Assembly: GCA_028716845.1 (NCBI GenBank)
Contig: JAQUPF010000005.1
Location: 1 to 64,000, forward strand
DNA: 64,000 nt
DNA from: a bacterium
Lineage (GTDB): Bacteria; Auribacterota; Tritonobacteria; UBA1439
Direction: 5' to 3'
The notes beneath the pieces are model-generated. The model was not told where the DNA came from. It searched no databases and worked only from the letters and a program-made list of their open reading frames with translations. Shown piece after piece: positions 27,913 through 39,473 of this stretch. A program made the translations under genes and the position numbers. Every line of letters starts with the position of its first letter. Positions within the stretch are counted from its first letter, which is position 1.

Positions 27913-29622
27913 TCATCGAGGGGCGGGGGACGCGGGCCTGACGATCGCGGCGAATTTCCCGGCGGGGTCGCCGAGGGCCGGCTCGACCGCGTGGGGGAGA
28001 CCCACGAGGATCGCGAGCGCGTCGTCGAGGCGCCGGCGGCGGACGAGGACGTAGCCGACGCCCGGCTCGGCGAAGAACGCCCGGAGGTCCTCCGGGACGT
28101 TGAGCTCCGTCACCTCGCGCTCCATGTAGTAGCCGAACTCGTAGAGCCAGAAGTCGTAGAGGGCGAACGGGTCCGGGCGGCGGACCGTCCGCCGGAGCAG
28201 TTCGGTGTACGGCCGCACGCTCGTCGCCCGGTCGAGCTCGGGGAGGACGGCGCGCAGGTAGAAGACGTGGACGCCGGCCATCACGGCGGCGATCCCCGCG
28301 ATGAGCATGCCCGCCGCGCCCCCCGGCCGCCCGATCCGCCGCAGGCCGCAGGCGAGGAACACGGCCGCGGCACCCAGGAACGCCGCGAGAAGCACCCCCT
28401 CGCCGGCGATGATCCCCGCGAAGGCCCGCATCGAGTCCCTGTCCCGCTCGTTCGAGTGCCGGTCCACGAGTTCGGAGGAGACGACGCGCTCCGCGAGCCC
28501 CGGCACCCGGACGAGGACGACCGCCGCGAGCGCCGCGACGACCACCGCGATGAGCAGGCACACCATCACCCGCGACGCGGCGACCCGCCAGCCGCCCGAC
28601 GCCCTCGCCGCCTCCCCCCAGAAGAGTGCCGTGAGGAGGGCGGCGGCGGGATAGAGCGGCAGGAGGTAGTCGCCCCGCTTGTAGACCGAGATCGAGAAGA
28701 AGAGAAAGACCCAGGCGAACCAGGAGAGGGGAAAGAGGAACCGCCGGTCCCGCCGCGCCGCGACGGCCCCGGCGATCGCGAAGGGGAGGAAGACGCTCCA
28801 GGGGAGGAAATCGGCCGCGACACGGGGCACGTAGTACCAGAACGGCTGCGATCGCGTGTAGGCCGCGAAGACCGTCACGTTCCGGTGGAGGAAGAACTCA
28901 CGCGGGAACGCCCCCGCCGTCCGGAGGCTCACGGCGAGGTACCAGGGGGCGGCGACCGCGATGAAGGCGATGATGTTCCGGGGCGCGAGGAGCGCCCGGA
29001 GCTGGCGGAGGTCGCCGGCGGCGAGCAGGAAGAGGAGGATGCCGCCCGCCGGGACGATCACGCCGACCGGCCCCTTGTCGAGGAAGGCGAGCGCCGCGAA
29101 GACCGCCGCCAGGAGATAGGCGGAGCGGCGCCGGGCCCCGTCCGCGTAGCCGCGCCAGAAGGAGAGCATGACGAGGGCGATGAGGAGGGTGAGGGACATG
29201 TCGATCCGCGGCGTCCGGGCCATGTGCATCACCTTCACGCCCGTCATGTAGATGAGCGCGGCGCGGAAGCCGCAGCGGGGACCCGCGATCCGGCCGCCGA
29301 GGGCGTAGACCGCGTAGACGCTCCCGAGGGCGGCGAGGGCGGTCGGGAGGCGGACGCTGAACTCGTTGACGCCGAGCGGGATCGAGAAGAGGGCGAGCAC
29401 CCATATCCAGAGGATCGGCTTCTCGTGGTCCGGGTGGCCGTTCACGTACGGGACGATCCACTCCCCCCGCTGGAGCATCTCGCGCGCCATCCAGGCGTTC
29501 CGCGCCACGAGGTCGCCCCAGAGGTCCGTCCGGCCGAGGCCGGTGAAGAAGAGGAGGAGGGCGAGGAGCGTGAGGATGTAGACGTGCCGCCGCCCGATCG
29601 GGATCGCCGTCATCGCCGCCAT
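27913..29622 (-). CDS. ArnT/PMT-like glycosyltransferase family 39 membrane protein
   Basis: GRTDLWGDLVARNAWMAREMLQRGEWIVPYVNGHPDHEKPILWIW; multi-TM. Confidence 0.87.
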   Translation of the reverse strand: MAAMTAIPIGRRHVYILTLLALLLFFTGLGRTDLWGDLVARNAWMAREMLQRGEWIVPYVNGHPDHEKPILWIWVLALFSIPLGVNEFSVRLPTALAALGSVYAVYALGGRIAGPRCGFRAALIYMTGVKVMHMARTPRIDMSLTLLIALVMLSFWRGYADGARRRSAYLLAAVFAALAFLDKGPVGVIVPAGGILLFLLAAGDLRQLRALLAPRNIIAFIAVAAPWYLAVSLRTAGAFPREFFLHRNVTVFAAYTRSQPFWYYVPRVAADFLPWSVFLPFAIAGAVAARRDRRFLFPLSWFAWVFLFFSISVYKRGDYLLPLYPAAALLTALFWGEAARASGGWRVAASRVMVCLLIAVVVAALAAVVLVRVPGLAERVVSSELVDRHSNERDRDSMRAFAGIIAGEGVLLAAFLGAAAVFLACGLRRIGRPGGAAGMLIAGIAAVMAGVHVFYLRAVLPELDRATSVRPYTELLRRTVRRPDPFALYDFWLYEFGYYMEREVTELNVPEDLRAFFAEPGVGYVLVRRRRLDDALAILVGLPHAVEPALGDPAGKFAAIVRPASPAPR

Positions 29623-29668
29623 TATAGCAGGGGCGCGCGGCCGCCGCCCCGAAAAACCCCGCCCGGCG

Positions 29669-29815
29669 GCATGAAGAACAAATTCACCGCGGATTCACAC
29701 GGATGATTACGGATCGACACGGATGCAACTACAGCACAAAGTTGAAAGTTCAAAGTCATTGTCTTTCGGCTGCAACCTCACCCGTGCGGATCCGTGGTGC
29801 GTGGTCCATCGGGCG
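29669..29815. repeat. Mosaic intergenic repeat island
   Basis: GCATGAAGAACAAATTCACC boundary (identical to 11327), CACGGATGATTACGGATCGACACGGAT, CAAAGTTGAAAGTTCAAAGT core, GCGGATCCGTGGTG closing arm. Confidence 0.8.
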
Positions 29816-29946
29816 CCGATTCCGTCTTGACGGGCGGCGCGCGACGGCCATAATAGCAGGATATCCATGGGGGTGCCGGCCCCTCACCGCGAATGCGGCC
29901 GCGGCGCCCCCCCCGCAGACCCTGCGCGAGGAAAGGCGCCCCACCG

Positions 29947-31296
29947 ATGGCGTGCAGACGGAGAACCGCCCCCGCCCTGACGGGGCTCCTCATCCTCTCG
30001 TCGGCCCTCCCGGCGGGCGCGGCGGCGCCGGCCCCCGTCCCGATGTCCATCGAGGACGCCATACGCACCGCCTTCGCGAACAACAAGCGGATCCAGATCC
30101 AGGAGAAGGAGATCCGCGCGGCGAAGGCGGCCCGGCTCGGCGCGGTGAGCGCCTTCCTCCCGAAGGTGAACGTGGACGGCGGCTACACCCGCAACGACGC
30201 CGTCCTCGGCGAGGCCGTCCCGCTCGCCGGCGAGACGGAGAAGGACATCGGCCTCTTCACCGGCTACGAGAACGACATCCGGGCGGGGGCGTCGGTCGAC
30301 CAGCCGATCTACACGGGCGGCGCGAACCTCGCCGCCCTGCGGAAGGCGCAGATCGGGATCAGGGTCCAGGAGGAGACCCTCCGCGCGACGAGGCTCGACG
30401 TGGAGCTCGACGCGAAGCGGCTCTACTACGGCCTCCTGCTCGCGGCCGAGAACGAGCGGATCGCGCGGAACCTCGTCGCCCAGGCGCGGTCGCACTACGA
30501 AAACGTGCGCGACAAGTACGCCCACGGCACCGCCTCCCGGTTCGACCTCCTCCAGTCGAAGATCCACGTCTCCCTCCTCGTCCCCCAGCTCGTCCAGGCG
30601 CGGAACGCGATCGACCTGACCGAGGCCGACCTGAAGAAGCTGCTCAGCCTCCCGATGCGCGCCGCGATCCTCCCGCGGGACGCGCTCCTCCACGTCCCGG
30701 TCCGGATCGACGAGGAGTCGTTCCTCAGGACCGCCCTCGAGCGGCAGCCCGAGGTCATCCTGCGGACGCTCGGCGTCGACATGGGGGAGTGGTCGGTCCG
30801 GCAGGCGCGCGCCGGCCGGCTCCCGCAGGTGGCGGCGAACCTGCGATACGAGACGGCGGCGGACTCGGCCGGGGACCTCCTCGCCTCCCGCCACAGCCTC
30901 TGGCGGGCGGGGGTGTCGGTCACCGTCCCGATCTTCGACGGCTTCTACACCAAGTCGAAGGTCGACGAGGCCTGGGCCCGGTACGCCCAGGCGGGGCTCG
31001 AGCGGGAGGACGTCCTCGAGCGCGTCGCCGTGGAGGTCAGGCGGGCGTGCCTCGACCTGCGGCAGGCGCAGGCGATCGTGGACTCGCAGCGGGACAACAT
31101 CGTCGAGGCGACGGAGGCGCTCCGCCTCTCCGAGGTGCGGTTCGACAACGGCGTCGGCACAAACCTCGACGTGATCGACGCCTTCGTCTCGCTCAGCCAG
31201 GCCGAGCAGTACCTCGCCGGCGGCATCTACGACTACATCATGGCGAAGTCCTACCTGCACCGGACGATGGGCGAGAGCGTGCTCACGGAGGAATAG
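29947..31296 (+). CDS. TolC family outer membrane efflux protein
   Basis: MSIEDAIRTAFANNKRIQIQEKEIRAAKAARLGAVSAFLPKVNVDGGYTRN: TolC repeats and signal peptide. Confidence 0.9.
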   Translation: MACRRRTAPALTGLLILSSALPAGAAAPAPVPMSIEDAIRTAFANNKRIQIQEKEIRAAKAARLGAVSAFLPKVNVDGGYTRNDAVLGEAVPLAGETEKDIGLFTGYENDIRAGASVDQPIYTGGANLAALRKAQIGIRVQEETLRATRLDVELDAKRLYYGLLLAAENERIARNLVAQARSHYENVRDKYAHGTASRFDLLQSKIHVSLLVPQLVQARNAIDLTEADLKKLLSLPMRAAILPRDALLHVPVRIDEESFLRTALERQPEVILRTLGVDMGEWSVRQARAGRLPQVAANLRYETAADSAGDLLASRHSLWRAGVSVTVPIFDGFYTKSKVDEAWARYAQAGLEREDVLERVAVEVRRACLDLRQAQAIVDSQRDNIVEATEALRLSEVRFDNGVGTNLDVIDAFVSLSQAEQYLAGGIYDYIMAKSYLHRTMGESVLTEE

Positions 31297-31300
31297 AGCG

Positions 31301-32203
31301 ATGGGAAAGACACAGGAGGCGGTTGCGCGCGCGCGGGACGCGGCGGTGCGGGCGGTGAAGTCGCTCCGGGGGAACAGGCGCCGGCTCCTCCTCGTCGCGG
31401 GGGCGGCGGCGGTCATCCTGCTGCTGCTCGGCGTCTGCATCCGGTGCAGGGAGCTGCGCGAGCGGGGGACCCTCAAGGTCTCCGGCACGATCGAGGGGGA
31501 CAACGTGCGCATCTCGTTCCGGGTCGGCGGCCAGATCGTCGAGCTCCTGACCGACGAGGGGCGGGTGGTGAAGCGGGGCGACATCGTGGCACGGCTCAAC
31601 ACCGACGAACTGGTGAAGATCCGGGACGAGGCGGCGGCGGCGCTCCGGGCGGAGGAGTTCAGGCGCGAGCTCGCCTCGATCGACTACATCCGCGCCGAGA
31701 ACCTGTTCCGCGAGGGCGCGGTCGCGGCGCAGGCGAGGGACGAGGCGAAGACGCGGGCCGACTCCACGCGCGCGAACGTCGAGCACCTCGCGGCGCGCCT
31801 CGAACTCGCCGAGACCCGCCTCGGCTTCGCCGACCTCGCCTCCCCCCTCGACGGCTTCATCCTCGTCAAGAGCGCGCTCCCGGGCGAGGTCGTCCAGGAG
31901 GGGGCGCCGGTCTTCACCTCGATCGACCTGGACAACATCTGGGTCACCGCCTACATCGACGAGACCGACCTCGGCCGGGTGAAGCTCGGGCAAAAGGCGT
32001 TCGTGATGACGGACAGCTACCCCCGAAAAAGGTACGACGGGGAGGTCTCCTTCATCTCCCAGGAGGCGGAGTTCACCCCGAAGTACATCCAGACCACCCG
32101 GGAGCGGGTGAAGCTCGTCTACCGGATCAAGGTGCGGGTGGACAACTCGAGCCTCGACCTCAAGCCCGGCATGCCCGCGGACGCGTACATCGCCGTCGAC
32201 TGA
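31301..32203 (+). CDS. HlyD-family membrane fusion/periplasmic adaptor protein
   Basis: LKVSGTIEGDNVRISFRVGGQIVELLTDEGRVVKRGDIVARLNTDEL; LASPLDGFILVKSALPGEVVQEGAPVFTSIDLDNIWVTAYIDETDLGRV. Confidence 0.92.
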   Translation: MGKTQEAVARARDAAVRAVKSLRGNRRRLLLVAGAAAVILLLLGVCIRCRELRERGTLKVSGTIEGDNVRISFRVGGQIVELLTDEGRVVKRGDIVARLNTDELVKIRDEAAAALRAEEFRRELASIDYIRAENLFREGAVAAQARDEAKTRADSTRANVEHLAARLELAETRLGFADLASPLDGFILVKSALPGEVVQEGAPVFTSIDLDNIWVTAYIDETDLGRVKLGQKAFVMTDSYPRKRYDGEVSFISQEAEFTPKYIQTTRERVKLVYRIKVRVDNSSLDLKPGMPADAYIAVD

Positions 32204-32205
32204 CC

Positions 32206-32958
32206 ATGCCCGCCATCGAGACCCGCGGCCTCACGCGGCGGTTCGGCGCCCTCACCGCCGTCGACCGCCTCACCTTCGCCGTCGAGGAGGGGGAGATCTT
32301 CGGCCTCGTCGGCCCGGACGGCGCCGGGAAGACCACCACCATGCGCCTCCTCACCGGCATCCTCGACCCCACCGGGGGCGACGGCTGGGTGAACGGCAGG
32401 CACATCGCGAGGGACGCGGAGGCGCTGAAGGGCGACATCGCCTACATGTCGCAGCGCTTCGGCCTCTACGAGGACCTCACGGTGATGGAGAACATCGACT
32501 TCTACGCCGACATCTACCGGGTCCCGCGCGCCGAGCGGGCGGGCCGGATCGACCGCCTCCTCGGCTTCAGCGGCCTGACCCCGTTCAAGGGGCGGCTCGC
32601 GGGCAACCTGTCCGGCGGGATGAAGCAGAAGCTCGGCCTCGCCTGCGCCCTCATCCACACCCCGAAGGTGCTCTTCCTCGACGAGCCCACGAACGGCGTC
32701 GACCCGGTCTCCCGGAGGGACTTCTGGCAGATCCTCTACGGCCTCCTGAAGGAGCGGGTGAGCATCCTCTACTCCACCTCGTACCTGGACGAGGCGGAGC
32801 GCTGCCGGCGCGTCGCCCTCATCTACCGCGGGTCGCTCCTGCGGTGCGACACCCCCGAGGCGATCAAGGCGGAGGGGGGCGCCGGCACGCTCGAGGAGGC
32901 GTTCATCGGGATCATCGGCGGCCATGAGCAGTCCACGACCCACGGCCATGCGGCGTAG
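32206..32958 (+). CDS. ABC transporter ATP-binding protein (exporter, first subunit)
   Basis: Walker A GPDGAGKTTT, LSGGMKQKLGLA signature, VLFLDEPTNGVDP. Confidence 0.93.
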   Translation: MPAIETRGLTRRFGALTAVDRLTFAVEEGEIFGLVGPDGAGKTTTMRLLTGILDPTGGDGWVNGRHIARDAEALKGDIAYMSQRFGLYEDLTVMENIDFYADIYRVPRAERAGRIDRLLGFSGLTPFKGRLAGNLSGGMKQKLGLACALIHTPKVLFLDEPTNGVDPVSRRDFWQILYGLLKERVSILYSTSYLDEAERCRRVALIYRGSLLRCDTPEAIKAEGGAGTLEEAFIGIIGGHEQSTTHGHAA

Positions 32959-33946
32959 CGAGCAGGCGGCGGGCGGCGACATCGCGGTCGAGGTGCGCGA
33001 CCTCGAGAAGCGGTTCGGCGCCTTCACCGCCGTCAACCGCGTCAATTTCCAGGTGCGGCGCGGCGAGATCTTCGGCTTCCTCGGGCCGAACGGCGCCGGC
33101 AAGTCCACGACCATCCGGATGCTCTGCGGCATCCTCCCCCCCACCGCCGGATCGGGACAGGTCGGCGGGTTCGACATCGCCCGGGAGCAGCGGCGGATCA
33201 AGGAGCATATCGGCTACATGTCGCAGAAGTTCTCGCTCTACGAGGACCTGACGGTCGAGGAGAACATCGACTTCTACAGCGGCATCTACCGGATCCCCGC
33301 CGCGGAGAAGGAGGCCCGGAAGGAGGACGTCATCCGGGCCGCGGGGATCGGCGAGTTCCGATCGAGTCTCACCGGCACCCTCTCCGGCGGCTGGAAGCAG
33401 CGGCTCGCCCTCGGCTGCGCCATCATGCACCACCCCGGCATCATCTTCCTCGACGAGCCCACCTCGGGCGTGGACCCGATCACGAGGGCCAACTTCTGGA
33501 GCACGATCAAGGACCTCGCGAAGGCCGGCGTGACCGTCTTCGTCACCACCCACTACATGGACGAGGCGGAGAACTGCGACCGGATGGCGCTCATCTACCG
33601 GGGGACGATCATCGCGATGGGGACCCCCCTCGAGATGAAGACGCGGTGCATGACGGACGAGGTCATGGAACTCCGGATGCCGGGCGCCGAGGCATGGGCG
33701 GACCGTCTCCGGGACGTCGAGGGCGTCAGGGAGACGGCGCTCTTCGGCTCGGCGCTCCACCTGGTCGTGGAGAACGCGGAGAGGGTCGGCCCGCGGATCG
33801 GCGCCGCGCTCGAGGAGGGCGGCGCGCGCGGCTGCCGCCCCGAGAAGATCACCCCCTCGCTCGAGGACGTCTTCGTCTCGCTCATCGAGACGTACGACGC
33901 GCGGGAGGGGGAGGACCGCAGGACGGCGGGGGGAGGCGGCGCGTGA
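32924..33946 (+). CDS. ABC transporter ATP-binding protein (exporter, second subunit)
   Basis: GPNGAGKSTTIRML, LSGGWKQRLALG, IIFLDEPTSGVDP. Confidence 0.93.
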   Translation: MSSPRPTAMRRSEQAAGGDIAVEVRDLEKRFGAFTAVNRVNFQVRRGEIFGFLGPNGAGKSTTIRMLCGILPPTAGSGQVGGFDIAREQRRIKEHIGYMSQKFSLYEDLTVEENIDFYSGIYRIPAAEKEARKEDVIRAAGIGEFRSSLTGTLSGGWKQRLALGCAIMHHPGIIFLDEPTSGVDPITRANFWSTIKDLAKAGVTVFVTTHYMDEAENCDRMALIYRGTIIAMGTPLEMKTRCMTDEVMELRMPGAEAWADRLRDVEGVRETALFGSALHLVVENAERVGPRIGAALEEGGARGCRPEKITPSLEDVFVSLIETYDAREGEDRRTAGGGGA

Positions 33947-35073
33947 ACGCCGGGAGGGTGACGGCGGTCGCGAGGAAGGAGGCCCTCCAGATCCGCCGCG
34001 ACCCGCGGAGCCTCGGCCTCGGCCTCGCGATCCCGGTCCTCCTCCTCGTCCTCTTCGGCTACGCCCTCACCCTCGACGTGGACAACGTGCCCACGGTCGT
34101 CTGGGACCGGGACAACTCGCAGACGGCGAAGGATTTCATCCTCAATTTCAGCAACTCGCGCTACTTCGACGTCTACGCGTACGCCGACACCTACCGCGAC
34201 ATCGTGCGTCGGATCGACCGGGGCGAGGCGCTCATCGGCATGGTGATCCCGAAGGACTTCTCCCTCGCGATCGAGTCGGGCGCGCGGACGCCCGTCCAGT
34301 TCCTCCTCGACGGGAGCGACGCCAACACCGCGACGATCGCCCGCGGCTACGTCACGAGCGTGGTGAACCGCTACAACGAGGGGCTCCGCGCGCGCCCCCC
34401 GCGCGCGGGGGGCGTCGTCAACCCCCTGCCCGTCATCTTCCGCCCCCGGCCGTGGTTCAACCCGAACTTCGAGAGCAGGATCTTCATCATCCCGGGCCTC
34501 ATGGTCGTCATCATCATGATCATCGCCGCGCTCCTCACCTCGCTCACGGTCGCGCGGGAGTGGGAGCGCGGGACGATGGAACAGCTCATCTCCACCCCCG
34601 TGACGCCGGGAGAGCTCATCGCGGGGAAGTTCATCCCCTACTTCTGCATCGGCCTCTTCGACCTCCTCGTCGCGGTGGTGCTGGCGGTCGCCGTCTTCGG
34701 CGTGCCGGTGCGCGGGAGCGTCCTCCTCCTCCTCGCCCTCAGCTCCCTCTTCCTCGCCGGCGCCCTCATGATGGGGATCCTCATCTCGGTCGAGGCGATG
34801 AACCAGCGGCTCGCGAGCCAGCTCGCCATGCTCACCACCTTCCTCCCGGCGTTCCTGCTCTCCGGCTTCGTCTACCCGATCTGGAACATGCCGGCCGTCA
34901 TCCAGGCGGTGACGTACCTCATCCCGGCGCGCTACTTCATCGTCATCCTCCGCGGCATCTACCTCAAGGGCGTGGGGCTGCGCGACCTCTGGACCCAGAC
35001 GCTGTTCCTGTTCATATTCGCGGCGGCGGTGTCGCTGCTCGCGGTGCGGAGGTTCAGGAAGAAGGTCGCCTGA
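33943..35073 (+). CDS. ABC-2 type permease
   Basis: GTG start (GTGA overlap with upstream stop); VARKEALQIRRDPRSLGLGLAIPVLLLVLFGYALTLDVDNVP. Confidence 0.92.
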   Translation: MNAGRVTAVARKEALQIRRDPRSLGLGLAIPVLLLVLFGYALTLDVDNVPTVVWDRDNSQTAKDFILNFSNSRYFDVYAYADTYRDIVRRIDRGEALIGMVIPKDFSLAIESGARTPVQFLLDGSDANTATIARGYVTSVVNRYNEGLRARPPRAGGVVNPLPVIFRPRPWFNPNFESRIFIIPGLMVVIIMIIAALLTSLTVAREWERGTMEQLISTPVTPGELIAGKFIPYFCIGLFDLLVAVVLAVAVFGVPVRGSVLLLLALSSLFLAGALMMGILISVEAMNQRLASQLAMLTTFLPAFLLSGFVYPIWNMPAVIQAVTYLIPARYFIVILRGIYLKGVGLRDLWTQTLFLFIFAAAVSLLAVRRFRKKVA

Positions 35074-35187
35074 CCGCCGTTTCTCGTTGATCGTTTCTCG
35101 GGGGAAGGCGGCCGCTCAGAAGAATCGTTTCTCGTTTCGCGGGAGGGGGCAGCCATTCGGGGCGTGCCCATCCCGCAGGAGAGGGCC

Positions 35188-36318
35188 ATGTTCGAGCGGA
35201 TCAGGAGCATCCTCATCAAGGAGTTCCTCCAGGTCTTCCGCGACCCGCGGATGCGGACGATGATCTTCGTCTCCCCCCTCGTCCAGGTGATCGTCTTCGG
35301 CTACGCGGCGAACATGGACGTCCGGAACGTCCCCGTCGCGGTCTACGACCTCGACAACACGAGGGAGAGCCGCGACCTCATCCGCTCCTTCACCTACTCG
35401 CGCTACTTCCGGGCGCGGTACGCGATCTCCACCGACCGGGAACAGGCCGGCCTCATCAACAGGGCGCGGGCGAGCGCGGTCCTCCGCTTCGACCGCGGCT
35501 TCGGGCGGGACATCCGGGGGAACAGGAGCGCCCCGTTCCAGCTCATCCTCGACGCCACCGACTCGAACACGGCGAGCATCGTCCTCGGCTACGCCGGCCA
35601 GATCGTCGACGAGTACGCGGGGCGCGTCCTCGCCGGGCGGGAGGCGACGTACGCGGGAGGGGCGCCCGCGCGCCCCTCGGTGGACATGCGGGTGCGGACC
35701 TGGTTCAACGAGAACCTGGAGTCGACGGACTACTACCTGCCGGGGGTGATCGCGCTGATCGTGACGGTGATGTCGCTCCTCCTCACCGCGATGGCGATCG
35801 TCCGCGAGAAGGAGATCGGGACGATGGAGCAGCTCATCGTGAGCCCCCTGAGGCCGATCGAGCTGATCCTCGGCAAGATCACGCCGTTCGCCGTCATCGC
35901 CGTCGGGGAGATGTTCGTCCTGGTCATCGTGGCGGTCGCCTGGTTCGACATCCCGATGCGCGGGGGCGTCCTCCTCCTCCTCGGGGCGACGATCATCTAC
36001 CTCCTCACGACCCTCGGCATCGGCCTCTTCATCTCGACGATCTCGTCCACCCAGCAGGAGGCGATGCTCTCCTCGTTCTTCTTCTTCTTCCCCGCGAACC
36101 TCCTCTCCGGCTTCACCTACCCGATCCAGAACATGCCGGTCGTCATCCGGTACGTCACCTACCTGAACCCGCTCCGCTACTACCTCGTCATCCTCCGCGG
36201 CATCTTCCTCAAGGGGGTCGGCATCGACATCCTCTGGCCCCAGATCCTCGCCCTGTTCGTCATGGGCCTCGTCGTCATCGTCTTCAGCGCCCTCAAGTTC
36301 AGGAAGACCCTCGGGTAG
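35188..36318 (+). CDS. ABC-2 type permease
   Basis: MFERIRSILIKEFLQVFRDPRMRTMIFVSPLVQVIVFGYAANMDVRNVPVAVYD. Confidence 0.92.
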   Translation: MFERIRSILIKEFLQVFRDPRMRTMIFVSPLVQVIVFGYAANMDVRNVPVAVYDLDNTRESRDLIRSFTYSRYFRARYAISTDREQAGLINRARASAVLRFDRGFGRDIRGNRSAPFQLILDATDSNTASIVLGYAGQIVDEYAGRVLAGREATYAGGAPARPSVDMRVRTWFNENLESTDYYLPGVIALIVTVMSLLLTAMAIVREKEIGTMEQLIVSPLRPIELILGKITPFAVIAVGEMFVLVIVAVAWFDIPMRGGVLLLLGATIIYLLTTLGIGLFISTISSTQQEAMLSSFFFFFPANLLSGFTYPIQNMPVVIRYVTYLNPLRYYLVILRGIFLKGVGIDILWPQILALFVMGLVVIVFSALKFRKTLG

Positions 36319-36348
36319 GGGGCGTTGCGGAACCCCGAGGGAATCGGA

Positions 36349-36789
36349 TCAGAAGAGGCCGAGGAACTTCCTGCGCCGCGGCGGGGGGGCGGGCTCCTCG
36401 GCGAGGCGTCGCGCCTCCCCCTCCAGGTCCTCGACCATCTTCGAGTAGCGGGCGAGCGCCTGCCGGTGCTCCTCCTGGGCGGCCGCGGCGACCGCGGACA
36501 TCTGGGCGACCTCGCGCTGGAGGGACGCGACCCGCGCCCTGGAATGGAGGATCGCGGCGGCGAGGGCGGCGGCGAGGAGGGCGGCCGCCGCGGCGACGAG
36601 CGGCAGGCCGCGCCGGGATGCGCGGCGGGGGGGAAGGCGGGGCGGGGGATCGGGCCGGGGCGCCGCCGCAGCCGGCGGGGCGGGCGCGGCGCCGTCGAGG
36701 ACGTTCCGCGCCCGGCTCAGCGCCTCCCGCGCCCGGAGGAGCGCGCCGCTCTCCCCCTCCGCGCCGCCCGTCGGTCTGCTCTCGTCCAT
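36349..36789 (-). CDS. Hypothetical protein with single TM and coiled coil
   Basis: LPLVAAAAALLAAALAAAILHSR TM followed by coiled coil. Confidence 0.55.
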   Translation of the reverse strand: MDESRPTGGAEGESGALLRAREALSRARNVLDGAAPAPPAAAAPRPDPPPRLPPRRASRRGLPLVAAAAALLAAALAAAILHSRARVASLQREVAQMSAVAAAAQEEHRQALARYSKMVEDLEGEARRLAEEPAPPPRRRKFLGLF

Positions 36790-36808
36790 GGCGGACGGCC
36801 CTCCCCAG

Positions 36809-36996
36809 TCAGCGCCAGAAGCTCCGCACGTAGCGCTCGAACCGGTCCCTGCGGAAACGGTACTCGACCGAGGTCCGGTCCGGGACGCCGGGCACCGACG
36901 AGCGCACGCTCGTCTCCACGCGCTCGATGGCGCCGCTCCTGTGCGCGGCCCACGCGAACAGCGCGAGCAGGACCAGGATGCAGATGATCAACCGCT

Positions 36997-37000
<4 letters not shown>
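36809..37000 (-). CDS. Small secreted/membrane hypothetical protein (63 aa)
   Basis: [67 protein letters not shown] overlap with glnS stop. Confidence 0.6.
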
Positions 37001-38730
<1,730 letters not shown>

Positions 38731-38813
38731 CCGTCCCCGCCTCCCCCGCGGCCGCGTCACCGCTCGCAGGTGCATTCTATCGCACCGGGACGGCCCGTTC
38801 AATCCGCCAATGA

Positions 38814-38849
38814 CCGGCCTTTCCCCGCTGCGGAACGGGGAAAGGCCGG
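38814..38849. terminator. Perfect hairpin between glnS and lipoprotein gene (possible terminator/attenuator-type structure)
   Basis: ccggcctttccccg ctgcgg aacggggaaaggccgg; no clear T-run. Confidence 0.4.
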
Positions 38850-38860
38850 GAGATTTGCTG

Positions 38861-38890
38861 TTGACAGTCGGAACCGGCCGGCCGTATGAT
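38861..38890 (+). promoter_or_regulatory. Sigma70-like promoter
   Basis: TTGACA - 18 bp - TATGAT upstream of ATG 38964. Confidence 0.7.
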
Positions 38891-38963
38891 GTCGGCGATA
38901 TTCCGGAAGTTCCGAAGCCCCGGCGGCGGGGCGGGAGCGACGCCACTATCGGGGAGGGTCATC

Positions 38964-39392
38964 ATGAGGAAGCTGTGCCAGTGCCTGCTGGCGATCACCG
39001 TGGCGGCCGCGGTCGGCTGCGTGTCCGGCTGCAGGAAGGCCGACCAGCCCGGCGGCGTGCCGAGCGTCCAGTTCAGCACCGATGTCTCGTTCGAGGACAT
39101 CCCCGTGCCCGCGGGCTTCACGCTGAAGCGCAAGGACTCCTATTCGTTCCAGAACGACATGGTGCGGGTCGGCCGCCTCGTCTACACCGGCAGGAGCGGC
39201 GTCAACAACGTGCTCGCCTTCTACCAGCAGCAGATGCCGCTCCACGGCTGGCAGGAGATGAGCTATATCGACTTCCGGAGCAGCGTCCGCTACTACGAGA
39301 AGGCGGGGCAGTCCTGCATCCTCACCGTCCAGCCGAGGAAGGCCTGGCGGAACGTGGAGATCGTCCTCGACACCCGCCCGAAGGCGAGGTAG
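38964..39392 (+). CDS. Small lipoprotein of unknown function
   Basis: MRKLCQCLLAITVAAAVGCVSGCRK (lipobox); SD GGGGAGGG; single domain C-term. Confidence 0.75.
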   Translation: MRKLCQCLLAITVAAAVGCVSGCRKADQPGGVPSVQFSTDVSFEDIPVPAGFTLKRKDSYSFQNDMVRVGRLVYTGRSGVNNVLAFYQQQMPLHGWQEMSYIDFRSSVRYYEKAGQSCILTVQPRKAWRNVEIVLDTRPKAR

Positions 39393-39416
39393 CCGGACCG
39401 GACGGATCGGAGAGGA

Positions 39417-39452
39417 AAAGGCCGTCTCCCCGACGGGGGGACGGCCTTTCCA
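39417..39452. terminator. Bidirectional terminator between convergent genes
   Basis: AAAAGGCCGTCTCCCCGACGGGGGGACGGCCTTTCC. Confidence 0.8.
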
Positions 39453-39473
39453 CGCGAACGGGGCGCCCTCGCC

